From an uncultured Clostridia bacterium (GTDB lineage Bacteria; Bacillota; Clostridia; Monoglobales; Monoglobaceae): a stretch of DNA of 64,000 nt. The position numbers and the translations under genes are program-made. The DNA is taken from positions 25,694 to 89,693 of the forward strand of contig CANQQJ010000008.1 of the NCBI GenBank assembly GCA_947625905.1, read 5' to 3'. The notes under the pieces are model-generated. The model saw nothing but the letters and a program-made list of their open reading frames with translations. It ran no database searches and was not told the DNA's origin. This document shows positions 35,717-44,284 of the stretch, piece after piece. The stretch's first letter is position 1. Each line of letters begins with the position of its first letter.

Positions 35717-38700
35717 CTAATATCCTAATATTTTGTGTTTCTGCTTGCTCTCCGCGAGCGGAGCCAGACTGCCTATATCCCATACAAATAATTTGACATC
35801 GCCGCCTTCGGGCTTTTTAAGCTCGAACGTGTATTTTCCGCCGCCGCTTATCTCAAGGAATCCGATGTCCGTCATAACGCCGTCCTGATCATATGACGCC
35901 GCTATCAGCGCCGCTTTCACTTGTTTTTCACCGTTTTTCTTGATATCGACGCTCAGCTTTCCGCTCTCGTCAAACATATAATTTTCGATCTCATATTCAT
36001 ATAATTCGGGTTCGGCCGAAGGCTCAATGCTTGGCTCCGCCGAGGGTTCGGGCATCTCGGTCGGATTTATTGTCGGCTCGGTCGAGGGTTCGGGTATTTC
36101 AGTCGGTTTTACTGTCGGCGCGGTCGAGGGTTCGGGTATTTCAGTCGGTTTTACTGTCGGCTCGGTTGTGGGTTCGGGTATTTCAGTCGGTTTTATTGTA
36201 GGCTTGTCCGATGGCTCGGGCGTCTCGGTAGGTTTAAATGTCGGCTCGGTTGTGGGTTCGGTACTCGGCTGCGCGCTTTGTGTCAGATCAAACGGTGTCG
36301 ATGATTTGTGTGAAAAGTCCAGAACATTGCCGCATTTTTCGACCGCCATAACCGCCAGCGCGGCCTGCTTTGTGGCCATATCGTCCGTTTCGGTGTCTCC
36401 GTATTGGTAAACGAAGCCTCGGCGGTTTGCGTCCGTGAAGCCAACTATGCCGTCAAGCAGGGTCGCGCCGTTTTTGGTAAAGCGCGGGTCCGAGCCTATT
36501 TTGATACCGAGTGCCGAGAGGCCCAAGGCGCACATCGCGGAAGTATTCGCGTTTGTGCCGTAGTTGCTCTCTTCGTAGCCGCTCTTTATGTTGCCGTCGG
36601 GCTGCATTTGGCTTGAAAGATACTTGATCGCGCCATCGACCGCGGTTTTAACTCTCGGGTCGGAAACGCTGTATGCCGAAAGGCCCATTATCACCGCTCC
36701 GGTGGTGTCGCAGTCGATCCCGTCGTCCTTGTTATTGCTCCAGCCCTTACCGTCAATCATGTTTTCGAGCAAGCGGCTTACGGCAGCCTCGGCATCGGGC
36801 TCATCAACCGGATCTACACCGCAGTTCAGGTATGCCAGCAATCTGTAGGCGTCGCCGTTGTTTCCGCTCGGTTCCAATTTTTTAAGCTCGTTGAGGGCGT
36901 TTATCTTCTCCCCGCTCTCGGTCGTAATTCGCGTCGGGTCATAGCCGAGGCCGCGCAGCGTTATAATATTCATTGCTGCCGTCGTGTCCTGCTCGGCGCT
37001 TAAAATACCGCTCACGGCGACTTTCACCAAATCTTTCTTTTCGGCTTCAAACCGCTCGCTGCTTCCGAACATATCCTCGTATACCTCAAGCGCCGCCGTT
37101 TCCCAATAATCGTCGGCCGATTTTAAATACCCGTCCGCGATATTTGCCAGCACCTTTTTTATGTCGATAACGCCTCTTTTTGACGCTATGCTGACTTTAA
37201 CGGGGATCTCCTCGGTCTCTCCGCCGTAATTCAGATTGATCGTCAACGTCTCGGAGCCGCCCTCGGGCTTGCCCGTGAGAATTATACTGCCGCCCTCCGC
37301 GGTGATCATATCTCCTGCCGCGGAATACGACACGTTGACGTCGGTGTCCGCCGAAACATTTTGCTCAAGCCGAGCTGCCAACGCTGTTATATCCGAGTTT
37401 TCCTCAACGATCTCGGGGATCACAGCGGACCTTTTATACTTCGCGGCCTCGGCCTTGAGCTTGCTCTCTGCCGCGGCGGCGCCGAGCATCTCGCTGATCT
37501 TTAGCTCGGCTGTCCGCTTGTCGACTCCTATTTCATTTACGGCCGCGTCGGCGGGTGCGTGGCTGCCGCCAATGTAGTTACCTATCGGTTTCACGAGATC
37601 GCCGCCGCTTGTAACTATGTTGCCGAAGCAGCCGCTGATCCCGCGCAGTTCGTCGCTGTACGACCAAACCGCGCCGTCGTATTTGCCGACAAAGCCGCCG
37701 TTATAATTCCACCCCGGGGTGAGCGTTCCGCTGCTTATACAATTTTTGAGCTTTCCGCTCGCCGCTCCCGCGAAGCCGCCGTAGTTTGAGCCGTATTCGG
37801 TTATCGCGGTGATGTTTCCCTCCGAATAGCTGTTCTCGATCAGACTGTATAAGCCCGAGCTTCCCGTGAAGCCGCCGACCGAATATCCGCCTTGCACATC
37901 TCCCTCGGCGCGGGACGCGTATATGCTGCCGCCGTAATTAGAGCCGACAAAGCCGCCCGTGGTATTGCCGCCGAACACGTCGCCGAGAGCCTCCGAGTTT
38001 GAGATCACGCCCTCGTTCATTCCGACGAGGCCGCCCACATGGCCGGGCTCGCTCGCGTCCGAGCCGCCGCATACCGCGGTGACGAGGACGTCCGCCGCGC
38101 AATCGCTCACCGCCGATTTGTACGTTTTTTCACTGTTTTTGTTTTCCGCCTCGGCGTTTATTCCCAAAAGTCCGCCGACGTCGGTCCTGCGTATATATGA
38201 GGTGCCGGTCGCGGTCACGCTTCCTTCGGCCCGGCAGCCGGCGATAAGGCTGACCTTGCCGCTCTCGGGATCGGGCTCGGCTCTGCCGACCAAGCCTCCG
38301 ACTATGCTGCCGCCCGTCACATTTATATTTTCAAGCTTGATATTTTTAAGCGCCGCGCCTCTTATAACGCCGAACATGCCTATATTTTGGCTGTCAGCGT
38401 CTTGGTTGATTTTAAGGTTCGTGATTTTAAATCCGTTTCCGTCAAAGATACCCGTAAACGGCGCGTCCTTGCTGCCTATCGGGATAAATTCGGAATCCTT
38501 CAAGTCAATGTCCGCCGCCAGCTTGTACGCTCCGCTTTGTTTTTCGGGAATGCGCGCCAGCTCAGCGAGCTGCTCGGCGGTGTTAATATATTCGTACTCG
38601 ATTTGATCCGCGGCATTCTCGATATCGCTCCATTCGGGCGGTAGATATCCGTTTTCCGCCGCGCCCTCGTACCAAAGTATCTCCGCGCCGTCGGGCACGA

Positions 38701-40087
38701 GAGCCGCGCCCGCGCCCACGGGTGAAATGCCGCCGTTTATCGCGAACATCCAGCCGTCGGGCGCCTTGGGCGTCACGCCGCATATCGTCACGACCTGTCC
38801 GCTTTGGCTGCCCGTGCCGAACGAGTATTCAAGTCCCCGCTCGCCCGCGACCGCCAAAACGTCGCTCACCGTGATGATGTCTTTGGCTATTATGACCTCA
38901 TAGGGCCCGGCCTGTTTATAAAATTCATAGTTATCCTTGTCATAGCCCGCGATCATCAGCCGCGCGGTCACGACGTCTTTCTTGTCCTCCGTCTCGGGCG
39001 GCGCGGCGGATATAAGATAAGGGTATCCGCCGTTTATGTTATCGTCTTGCGCCCATTTGTCGGACAGCGCCGCAGCAAATTCCGCGCTCCGCATTTCCTC
39101 GGAGCTTTTCGCCCACGAGGGATCATTGAAAAACGTGTCGGAATTTTGGGGCAGACTCGGGTCCGACAGATAATAGCAGTTTGTCGGCTCCGCGGCCGCG
39201 GCGAACGAGAAACCCTTGCCTCCGACCAGACCTCCGCCGCTTTGCGCGTTGACTTCGGATATCGAATAGCAGTTCCTCATCTCTGCGGGCCGCATAAAGG
39301 CGCCGGCGAAGCCTCCGACCTCCTCGGTGCCGTTAACAACGCCGCTCGAACAGCAGTCGGATATAACGCCGTCCTCTATCTTGCCGGCAAAGCCGCCCGC
39401 CCACTTTTTGGCTTCTATCACCGCGTTTGAAAAACATTCCTCGATCATGCCGCCGCGCTGATTGCCGACAAAGCCGCCGTGGCTCGTGCCCAGCTTGCTC
39501 ACCGCGAAGGTCACGCTGACGCCCGCAGCTCCGCAGCGGCGTATCGAACCGAAATTCGTGCCCGCGAGCCCGCCCGCGGGGGAACAGTAATCCGACACGA
39601 CGGACGAGTTTATGACCATACAGTCCGAGATCTCGCCTTTGTTCAGGGAAACGAGGGCCGCGGGGTACTTGAAGCTGTTATTTTGGCTGTAATGCACCGA
39701 CGCGTTCTCAAGCGTCAGGTTTTTCACGCTGCCGCTCTCGCCGATATAACCGAACAGCGCCTCGGCGGTCGTGGTAAGATTTGTTATCTTGTGTCCGCCG
39801 CCGTCGAATGTGCCGCTGAACGCGATGTCGTTTTGGCTGCCCGAATAGTCGCCGATCGCCTTAATCGGGCGCTCGTCGGTCCGCTTTGACATATCTATGT
39901 CGCAGGCGAGGCGGTAGCTTGCCGAAAGCTCGGCCTCGTCCTTGCTGTAACTCAGCGCCACGATCTGATCGGGATCGCTTATCACTATCTCGCCGTCCGC
40001 GAACGAAAACGACGGGATCGCCGCCGCGATCAGCATCGCGATAAGCACAGCGGCCGTAACCTTGATCATTTTGATTTTCTGTCTCAT
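35717..40087 (-). CDS. Secreted GLUG-repeat protein with DUF4430 and prenyltransferase-like region (probable cobalamin binder)
   Basis: 1456 residues from ATG 40087 (GGAGTGAT upstream); the frame is open to 40234 but that part is riboswitch leader. Residues 1-32 are a signal peptide. GLUG beta-solenoid blocks cover about 35-360 and 480-830. Between them, about 369-475, is a DUF4430 domain ([11 protein letters not shown] and I-L-W-Y-E-G), the fold of the small beta domain of intrinsic factor and transcobalamin. About 1040-1260 shows helical repeats of the squalene-cyclase/prenyltransferase kind ([33 protein letters not shown]), the fold of their alpha domain. A Pro/Thr linker and a V-K-L-F-V-W-D terminal domain end it. 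With a cobalamin riboswitch in its leader, surface B12 capture is the best reading. Confidence 0.88.
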   Translation of the reverse strand: MRQKIKMIKVTAAVLIAMLIAAAIPSFSFADGEIVISDPDQIVALSYSKDEAELSASYRLACDIDMSKRTDERPIKAIGDYSGSQNDIAFSGTFDGGGHKITNLTTTAEALFGYIGESGSVKNLTLENASVHYSQNNSFKYPAALVSLNKGEISDCMVINSSVVSDYCSPAGGLAGTNFGSIRRCGAAGVSVTFAVSKLGTSHGGFVGNQRGGMIEECFSNAVIEAKKWAGGFAGKIEDGVISDCCSSGVVNGTEEVGGFAGAFMRPAEMRNCYSISEVNAQSGGGLVGGKGFSFAAAAEPTNCYYLSDPSLPQNSDTFFNDPSWAKSSEEMRSAEFAAALSDKWAQDDNINGGYPYLISAAPPETEDKKDVVTARLMIAGYDKDNYEFYKQAGPYEVIIAKDIITVSDVLAVAGERGLEYSFGTGSQSGQVVTICGVTPKAPDGWMFAINGGISPVGAGAALVPDGAEILWYEGAAENGYLPPEWSDIENAADQIEYEYINTAEQLAELARIPEKQSGAYKLAADIDLKDSEFIPIGSKDAPFTGIFDGNGFKITNLKINQDADSQNIGMFGVIRGAALKNIKLENINVTGGSIVGGLVGRAEPDPESGKVSLIAGCRAEGSVTATGTSYIRRTDVGGLLGINAEAENKNSEKTYKSAVSDCAADVLVTAVCGGSDASEPGHVGGLVGMNEGVISNSEALGDVFGGNTTGGFVGSNYGGSIYASRAEGDVQGGYSVGGFTGSSGLYSLIENSYSEGNITAITEYGSNYGGFAGAASGKLKNCISSGTLTPGWNYNGGFVGKYDGAVWSYSDELRGISGCFGNIVTSGGDLVKPIGNYIGGSHAPADAAVNEIGVDKRTAELKISEMLGAAAAESKLKAEAAKYKRSAVIPEIVEENSDITALAARLEQNVSADTDVNVSYSAAGDMITAEGGSIILTGKPEGGSETLTINLNYGGETEEIPVKVSIASKRGVIDIKKVLANIADGYLKSADDYWETAALEVYEDMFGSSERFEAEKKDLVKVAVSGILSAEQDTTAAMNIITLRGLGYDPTRITTESGEKINALNELKKLEPSGNNGDAYRLLAYLNCGVDPVDEPDAEAAVSRLLENMIDGKGWSNNKDDGIDCDTTGAVIMGLSAYSVSDPRVKTAVDGAIKYLSSQMQPDGNIKSGYEESNYGTNANTSAMCALGLSALGIKIGSDPRFTKNGATLLDGIVGFTDANRRGFVYQYGDTETDDMATKQAALAVMAVEKCGNVLDFSHKSSTPFDLTQSAQPSTEPTTEPTFKPTETPEPSDKPTIKPTEIPEPTTEPTVKPTEIPEPSTAPTVKPTEIPEPSTEPTINPTEMPEPSAEPSIEPSAEPELYEYEIENYMFDESGKLSVDIKKNGEKQVKAALIAASYDQDGVMTDIGFLEISGGGKYTFELKKPEGGDVKLFVWDIGSLAPLAESKQKHKILGY

Positions 40088-40107
40088 AGTATCACTCCGT
40101 TTTAAAA

Positions 40108-40150
40108 TATAAAATAAAAAACCGCGGTAATGAAAATTACCACGGCTGTT
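40108..40150 (-). terminator. Intrinsic terminator in the riboswitch leader (expression platform)
   Basis: On the minus strand CCGTGGTAA pairs with TTACCGCGG (forward 40122-40130 and 40137-40145), followed by TTTTTTATTTT. It sits between the aptamer and the start codon at 40087, so B12 binding most likely causes premature termination. Confidence 0.85.
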
Positions 40151-40244
40151 TTTCCGCGCTGCACATCTCAAATAGGCGTATTCAAAATACGCGAACGAGA
40201 CTGCCGCGTCTATACCGAAACGCCCGATAAACACAACGCGGCAT

Positions 40245-40440
40245 CAAAGCAGGTCTTCTGACTCACGCTCTTAAGGCTTGCGCACAAGCCTTGATTTTGC
40301 TCCGCCTTCTCGGTTTCCCAATGACCGGCTTTCGCCGACGAGCAAAAACATCAAGCGCATACAGCGGCAGTACCGTTCGGGTCTCTCACCCGATTCCCTT
40401 TTCACCGACGCGTCCCAAGCGGACGCGCCGACACTTTGTG
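40245..40440 (-). promoter_or_regulatory. Cobalamin (AdoCbl-type) riboswitch
   Basis: Minus-strand landmarks in order: GGTGAAAAGGGAAT (forward 40393-40406), the CGGGTGAGAGACCCG hairpin, CGGTACTGCCGCTGT (forward 40361-40375), an internal stem GGCTTGTGCGCAAGCC, and the B12 box AGTCAGAAGACCTGC (forward 40249-40263). These are the conserved core elements of cobalamin riboswitches in correct order and spacing. It precedes a terminator and the GLUG/DUF4430 operon. Nothing else occupies 40088-40504 apart from its promoter. Confidence 0.95.
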
Positions 40441-40462
40441 TGAATATTCAATTGTTTAAGCT

Positions 40463-40491
40463 ATTATATATAATTTGACCCGGTTTGTCAA
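40463..40491 (-). promoter_or_regulatory. Consensus promoter of the B12-riboswitch operon
   Basis: Minus strand TTGACA (forward 40486-40491), a 17-bp spacer and TATAAT (forward 40463-40468), both perfect. It lies between the nrdG stop and the aptamer, so the riboswitch operon is transcribed separately from nrdDG. Confidence 0.88.
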
Positions 40492-40504
40492 CCCTTATGT
40501 CTTA

Positions 40505-41002
40505 TTATTTTGTTTTATTTTGTTTGAGGCGCAGGATACGCTGGTTGCGCGAGCCGCGGAACGCGAGCGATATGTCCTTTTCCGCCTCTATGAACTCGCC
40601 GTCCACCAGCACGTCGATCATAGACAGCATTTCGTCGGTGCATTCACATCTTGCGCGGCTCTCGCTCAGCAGATCGGTCTCGTATGTGTACCCGGTGTAG
40701 CACCAGATATTTTTTTGCGGGAAGCGCTCCCTGACGCGCCTTAAAAACGGCGTCAGCGCCCGCTGGTTCGAGGGCTCGAAGGGCTCGCCGCCCAGCAGCG
40801 TAAGGCCGTTTATATAGGGCTTGTCGAGCATATTTATGAGCATATCCTCGGTCTCCCGCGTGAATGGCTCGCCCGCGTCAAAATCCCACGCTATCTCGTT
40901 AAAGCAGCCCTTGCAGCGGTGGGTGCATCCCGATACAAACAGGGAGACGCGAACGCCCTCCCCGTTTGCTATATCATAATTTTTTATCTCGCAGTAATTC
41001 AT
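40505..41002 (-). CDS. nrdG: Anaerobic ribonucleotide reductase activating protein
   Basis: 165 residues, the radical SAM activase that installs the glycyl radical on NrdD. The [4Fe-4S] motif C-T-H-R-C-K-G-C is at residues 31-38, the S-adenosylmethionine loop L-L-G-G-E-P-F near 69-75. The length is normal for the family. Its ATG overlaps the nrdD stop codon (TAATG), so the pair is translationally coupled. Confidence 0.97.
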   Translation of the reverse strand: MNYCEIKNYDIANGEGVRVSLFVSGCTHRCKGCFNEIAWDFDAGEPFTRETEDMLINMLDKPYINGLTLLGGEPFEPSNQRALTPFLRRVRERFPQKNIWCYTGYTYETDLLSESRARCECTDEMLSMIDVLVDGEFIEAEKDISLAFRGSRNQRILRLKQNKTK

Positions 41003-43185
41003 TACAGATGAAGTACCCTTTCTTTGATTTCCTGTGTGCGGCCCTGGTTCCAGAACTGTGTTCCGATATATCCGCAGGTGCGGCGCGCCACGTTCATCTT
41101 GTTCTGGTCGTGATTATGGCAGTTGGGACACTCCCATATGAGCTTGTCGTCGTCGTTTACGATCTGTATCTCGCCGTCATAGCCGCAAACCTGGCAGTAG
41201 TCGCTCTTGGTGTTAAGCTCCGCGTACATGATGTGGTCGTAGAGGAACTTGATGACCTCCAGCACCGCCGGGATATTGTTCTGCATATTCGGCACCTCTA
41301 CGTAGCTTATGGCGCCGCCGGGCGAAAGCTCCTGGAACCGCGCCTCTTTCTCAAGCTTTGAGAACGCGTCGATCGGCTCGGTCACATGGATGTGGTACGA
41401 ATTGGTTATATAGTTCTTGTCTGTCACGCCTTTGATTATGCCAAAGCGCTTTTGCAGGCATTTCGCAAACTTGTAGGTCGTAGACTCAAGAGGCGTGCCG
41501 TAGATCGAATAGTCGATATTTTCGGCTTCCTTCCATTTTTTGCAGGCCGCGTTAAGTCTGCGCATAATCTCGAGGCCGAATTCCTCGCCCTCGGGCTCGG
41601 TGAGCTTTTTGCCCGTGACCTCGTACACGCACTCCCAAAGACCCGCGTAACCCAGCGAGATCGTGGAATATCCGCCGTAGAGCAGCTTGGTGATCGGCTC
41701 GCCTTTTTCAAGCCTAGCCAACGCGCCGTGCTGCCAGAGAATAGGCGCCACGTCCGAAAGGGTACCCACAAGACGCTCGTGGCGGCACCGCAGAGCTTTG
41801 TGACACAGCTCGAGACGCTCGTCCAGGGTCTCCCAGAATTTTTTCTCGTCGCCGCCGTTTTCGATGGCGGTGCAGGCAACGTCAACAAGGTTGATCGTCA
41901 CAACGCCCTGATTGAAGCGGCCGTAGTACTTCGGCTTGCCGTTTTCGTCAATGTACGGCGTCAGGAAGCTGCGGCAGCCCATGCAGGTGTAGCAGTTGCC
42001 GTCGCCGTTTTTGTCGATCTTGAGGCGCAGCATCATTTTTTCGGATATATAGTCGGGCACCATGCGCTTGGCGGTGCATTTGGCCGCCAGCTCGGTCAGG
42101 TACCAGTAGGGCGAATCCTCGCTTATATTGTCCTCCTCGAGCACGTATATCAGCTTTGGGAAAGCCGGAGTTATCCAGACGCCCGCCTCGTTCTTAACTC
42201 CCTCGATGCGCTGCTTGAGCATTTCCTCTATGACGAGCGCCAGATCGGCTTTCTCTCTCGGGCTCCGCGCCTCGCCCAGATACATGAATATCGTAACGAA
42301 CGGCGCCTGGCCGTTGGTCGTCATCAGGGTCACAAGCTGGTACTGAATGGTCTGCACGCCGCGGCTGATCTCAAGCTTCAGGCGCTCCTCCACGATCTTG
42401 CTCAGCTTTTCCTCGGAACATTCGGCGCCGATCTCCTTAAGCTCATTTTCGAGCTGCCTTCTTATGGTCTGTCTCGACACGTCAACAAACGGAACCAGGT
42501 GTGTCAGGCTTATGCTCTGGCCGCCATACTGGTTGCTGGCCACCTGCGCGATTATCTGGGTCGCGATGTTGCACGCGGTCGAGAACGAGTGCGGACGCTC
42601 GATCATTGTCTCGCTGATCACGGTGCCGTTTTGGAGCATGTCCTCAAGGTTCACCAGGTCGCAGTTGTGCATGTGCTGAGCGAAATAGTCCGAATCATGG
42701 AAGTGGATAATGCCGTTCTTGTGCGCCTGAACGACCTCCTCGGGCAGAAGCAGCCTCTCGGTTATGTCCTTGCTGACCTCGCCCGCCATGTAGTCGCGCT
42801 GAACGCTGTTCACGGTCGGGTTCTTGTTGGAGTTCTCCTGCTTAACTTCCTCGTTGTCGCACTCAAGCAGACTCAGGATCTGGTTGTCGGTCGTGTTGGT
42901 CTTTCTCACGAGGTTCCGCGTGAAGCGGAAACGGATATAGCGCTTCGCTATCTCAAACGCGCCGTGGCTCATGATCTCGGTCTCGACCAGCTCCTGGATC
43001 TCCTCAACCGACAGAGCGCGGTGCATATTGGCGCAGTATTCCTCGACCGCCTTGGCTATGTCGTCTATGTCGCGCCTCGTGAGCTCGTCCTGGTGGTCGC
43101 CGGCGTATTTCGCCTTACTGACCGCCGCTCTTATTTTTTCGGAGTCAAAATTTACCTCCGAGCCGTTTCTTTTAATAATTTTCAT
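41002..43185 (-). CDS. nrdD: Anaerobic ribonucleoside-triphosphate reductase
   Basis: 727 residues from ATG 43185; upstream codons lie in the promoter and are discarded. Makes dNTPs from NTPs without oxygen. The N-terminal ATP-cone allosteric domain starts at once (KIIKRNGSEVNFDSEKIRAA). The catalytic barrel includes the C-Y-T-C-M-G-C-R segment near 385. A zinc ribbon (C-Q-V-C-G ... C-P-N-C) lies near 670 and the glycyl radical loop R-R-T-C-G-Y-I-G-T near 705. All expected elements are present. Transcribed from a promoter with NrdR-like boxes, in an operon with nrdG. Confidence 0.97.
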   Translation of the reverse strand: MKIIKRNGSEVNFDSEKIRAAVSKAKYAGDHQDELTRRDIDDIAKAVEEYCANMHRALSVEEIQELVETEIMSHGAFEIAKRYIRFRFTRNLVRKTNTTDNQILSLLECDNEEVKQENSNKNPTVNSVQRDYMAGEVSKDITERLLLPEEVVQAHKNGIIHFHDSDYFAQHMHNCDLVNLEDMLQNGTVISETMIERPHSFSTACNIATQIIAQVASNQYGGQSISLTHLVPFVDVSRQTIRRQLENELKEIGAECSEEKLSKIVEERLKLEISRGVQTIQYQLVTLMTTNGQAPFVTIFMYLGEARSPREKADLALVIEEMLKQRIEGVKNEAGVWITPAFPKLIYVLEEDNISEDSPYWYLTELAAKCTAKRMVPDYISEKMMLRLKIDKNGDGNCYTCMGCRSFLTPYIDENGKPKYYGRFNQGVVTINLVDVACTAIENGGDEKKFWETLDERLELCHKALRCRHERLVGTLSDVAPILWQHGALARLEKGEPITKLLYGGYSTISLGYAGLWECVYEVTGKKLTEPEGEEFGLEIMRRLNAACKKWKEAENIDYSIYGTPLESTTYKFAKCLQKRFGIIKGVTDKNYITNSYHIHVTEPIDAFSKLEKEARFQELSPGGAISYVEVPNMQNNIPAVLEVIKFLYDHIMYAELNTKSDYCQVCGYDGEIQIVNDDDKLIWECPNCHNHDQNKMNVARRTCGYIGTQFWNQGRTQEIKERVLHL

Positions 43186-43215
43186 TTTTACATCCCCTTT
43201 TCGCATCTGCAAATA

Positions 43216-43308
43216 ATAATACCACATCTGATTTAGAAATGCAAGAGTTTTTTTGTTAAAAATACCAGATATTGTGGTTACATTTATATTACAGCACAAT
43301 ATGTGTCA
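43216..43308 (-). promoter_or_regulatory. nrdDG promoter with two NrdR-like boxes
   Basis: Minus strand TTGCAT (forward 43239-43244), a 17-bp spacer and TATTAT (43216-43221). Upstream are two A/T-rich near-palindromes, CCAGATATTGTGGT (43265-43278) and AGCACAATATGTGTCA (43293-43308). They resemble the NrdR consensus ACACWATATATWGTGT and lie about three helical turns apart, the usual spacing for NrdR. Confidence 0.7.
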
Positions 43309-43322
43309 TGCTTTTTGTACAC

Positions 43323-43357
43323 AAAACACGCGCAAAAACGTTGATCGCGCGTGTTTT
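43323..43357 (-). terminator. Terminator after the HxlR gene
   Basis: AAAACACGCGC (43323-43333) pairs perfectly with GCGCGTGTTTT (43347-43357), 13-nt loop. T-rich on the minus strand. It ends the HxlR transcript ahead of the nrdDG promoter. A copy is found at about 49026-49060. Confidence 0.75.
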
Positions 43358-43402
43358 CAAAAGCCTGAAATTTTTTATAATAAATTTATAATGACTCGAA
43401 TT

Positions 43403-43732
43403 TTATTCCGTTATCTTCTTATAGCTTTCGCCCCACGCCATCATGGCGTCCAATATCGGCTTCAGCGTCGCGCCAAGTTCCGACAGGGCGTACTCAACTC
43501 TGGGCGGCACCTCGGCGTAAACCGTGCGGGTTATCAGCCCGTCCGCCTCCATTTGGCGCAGATTGTCGGTCAGCACCTTTTGACTGATGCCCTCCAGGTC
43601 CTTATGCAGCTCGTTGAACCGCCACGGACGCGTGAGCAGGTTTCGTATGATAAGCAGTTTCCATTTGCTGCCTATAAGCTGAACCGTCGCGGCGACCGGA
43701 CATTCGGGAATAAGCTCGGCTTTTGTTTTCAT
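43403..43732 (-). CDS. HxlR-family transcriptional regulator
   Basis: 109 residues, a complete winged-helix protein of the HxlR/YodB group (PF01638). Motifs: C-P-V-A-A-T-V-Q-L-I-G-S-K-W-K near the N-terminus, with the conserved Cys11 that serves as a redox or electrophile sensor in YodB-like members; then R-F-N-E-L-H-K-D-L-E-G-I-S-Q-K-V-L-T and the wing V-P-P-R-V-E-Y. It is divergent from the Cys-rich peptide operon across 221 bp full of palindromes, so it probably represses both itself and that operon. Confidence 0.93.
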   Translation of the reverse strand: MKTKAELIPECPVAATVQLIGSKWKLLIIRNLLTRPWRFNELHKDLEGISQKVLTDNLRQMEADGLITRTVYAEVPPRVEYALSELGATLKPILDAMMAWGESYKKITE

Positions 43733-43758
43733 GCATAGTCCTCCGATACTTCATATTT

Positions 43759-43802
43759 GAATGTTACATTCTGATTATACCATAACATTTCTCAAAGCGC
43801 AA
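43759..43802 (-). promoter_or_regulatory. Promoter and operator of the HxlR gene
   Basis: Minus strand TTGCGC (forward 43797-43802), a 17-bp spacer and TATAAT (43774-43779). The palindrome GAATGTTACATTC (43759-43771) lies directly downstream, a fitting autoregulatory operator. Confidence 0.65.
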
Positions 43803-43830
43803 TAAAAATTTTTATTTTGATTTTTGCGAT

Positions 43831-43880
43831 AACTGCGCAACAGTTACAAAAAGGTAAGCACCGCACAAAAAGGTGCGTAC
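43831..43880 (+). promoter_or_regulatory. Inverted repeats upstream of the peptide operon (putative HxlR operators)
   Basis: AACTG-CGCAA-CAGTT (43831-43845) and the longer GTAAGCACC-N9-GGTGCGTAC (43854-43880), which pairs GTA-GCACC with GGTGC-TAC. They also contain TTAC-AAAAAG-GTAA, a shape typical of HxlR-family sites. No clean -35/-10 pair is evident between here and 43954. Confidence 0.5.
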
Positions 43881-43953
43881 TTGCGCGGGCGGAAAAAATG
43901 TGCAAGAATATAAGCACGGGGTAAACCCGAATAAAACATAAGGAGGTCATAAC

Positions 43954-44190
43954 ATGGCTCTTTCAAACCTTGCGGACTGGACGGATAAAAAGACGGGCTC
44001 GGCCTGCGGTGCCGCATGCGGCGCGGCGGATAAGCCCGACGAGAAGCCCGCGGCTTGCGGCAGCGCCTGCGGCGCGGCGGATAAGCCCGACGAAAAACCC
44101 GCGGCTTGCGGCAGCGCCTGCGGCGCGGCGGATAAGCCCGACGAGAAGCCGGCGGCTTGCGGCAGTGCCTGCGGCGCGGCGGACAAATAG
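43954..44190 (+). CDS. Cys-rich repeat peptide, probable RiPP precursor
   Basis: 78 residues after an AAGGAGG site. A leader MALSNLADWTDKKTG is followed by four tandem units of 17 residues, ACGSACGAADKPDEKPA, the last one truncated after GAADK. Each holds two A-C-G motifs, giving eight cysteines in total and no other likely cross-linking side chains except Lys, Asp and Ser. Units repeat at 51 bp in the DNA. The gene is followed by a radical SAM/SPASM enzyme, the usual arrangement of a sactipeptide- or ranthipeptide-like pathway, where cysteine sulfur is bonded to a carbon. It resembles the 'ACGX-repeat' type of predicted radical-SAM target peptides. The mature structure and function are unknown; metal binding or redox sensing are possible. 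Confidence 0.8.
   Translation: MALSNLADWTDKKTGSACGAACGAADKPDEKPAACGSACGAADKPDEKPAACGSACGAADKPDEKPAACGSACGAADK
44002..44187 (+). repeat. 51-bp in-frame tandem repeats of the peptide gene
   Basis: About 3.6 copies of a 51-bp unit containing GCCTGCGGCGCGGCGGATAA. Copies differ by a few synonymous changes (GAGAAGCCC, GAAAAACCC). The protein sequence is conserved while the DNA varies, suggesting selection on the repeat. Confidence 0.85.
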
Positions 44191-44284
44191 TTTGTCCGTT
44201 CTTAAAATCATCTCCGGCGGGAGCTATCCCGTCGGATGATCTCGATCATTATTCGGTAAAACGATTATATAAAGGGGCAAAAAT

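Noticed and set aside
40088..40234. N-terminal extension of the DUF4430 protein
   Set aside because: This part overlaps the leader terminator and lies before a clear signal peptide with its own ribosome site.
41386..43236. 616-codon open frame on the plus strand
   Set aside because: It lies fully antisense to nrdD, has no ribosome site or recognisable domain, and reflects the codon bias of nrdD.
44002..44187. Regular 51-bp repeats that could be taken for a CRISPR array
   Set aside because: The repeats are contiguous, in frame and coding, with no spacers and no cas genes in the window.
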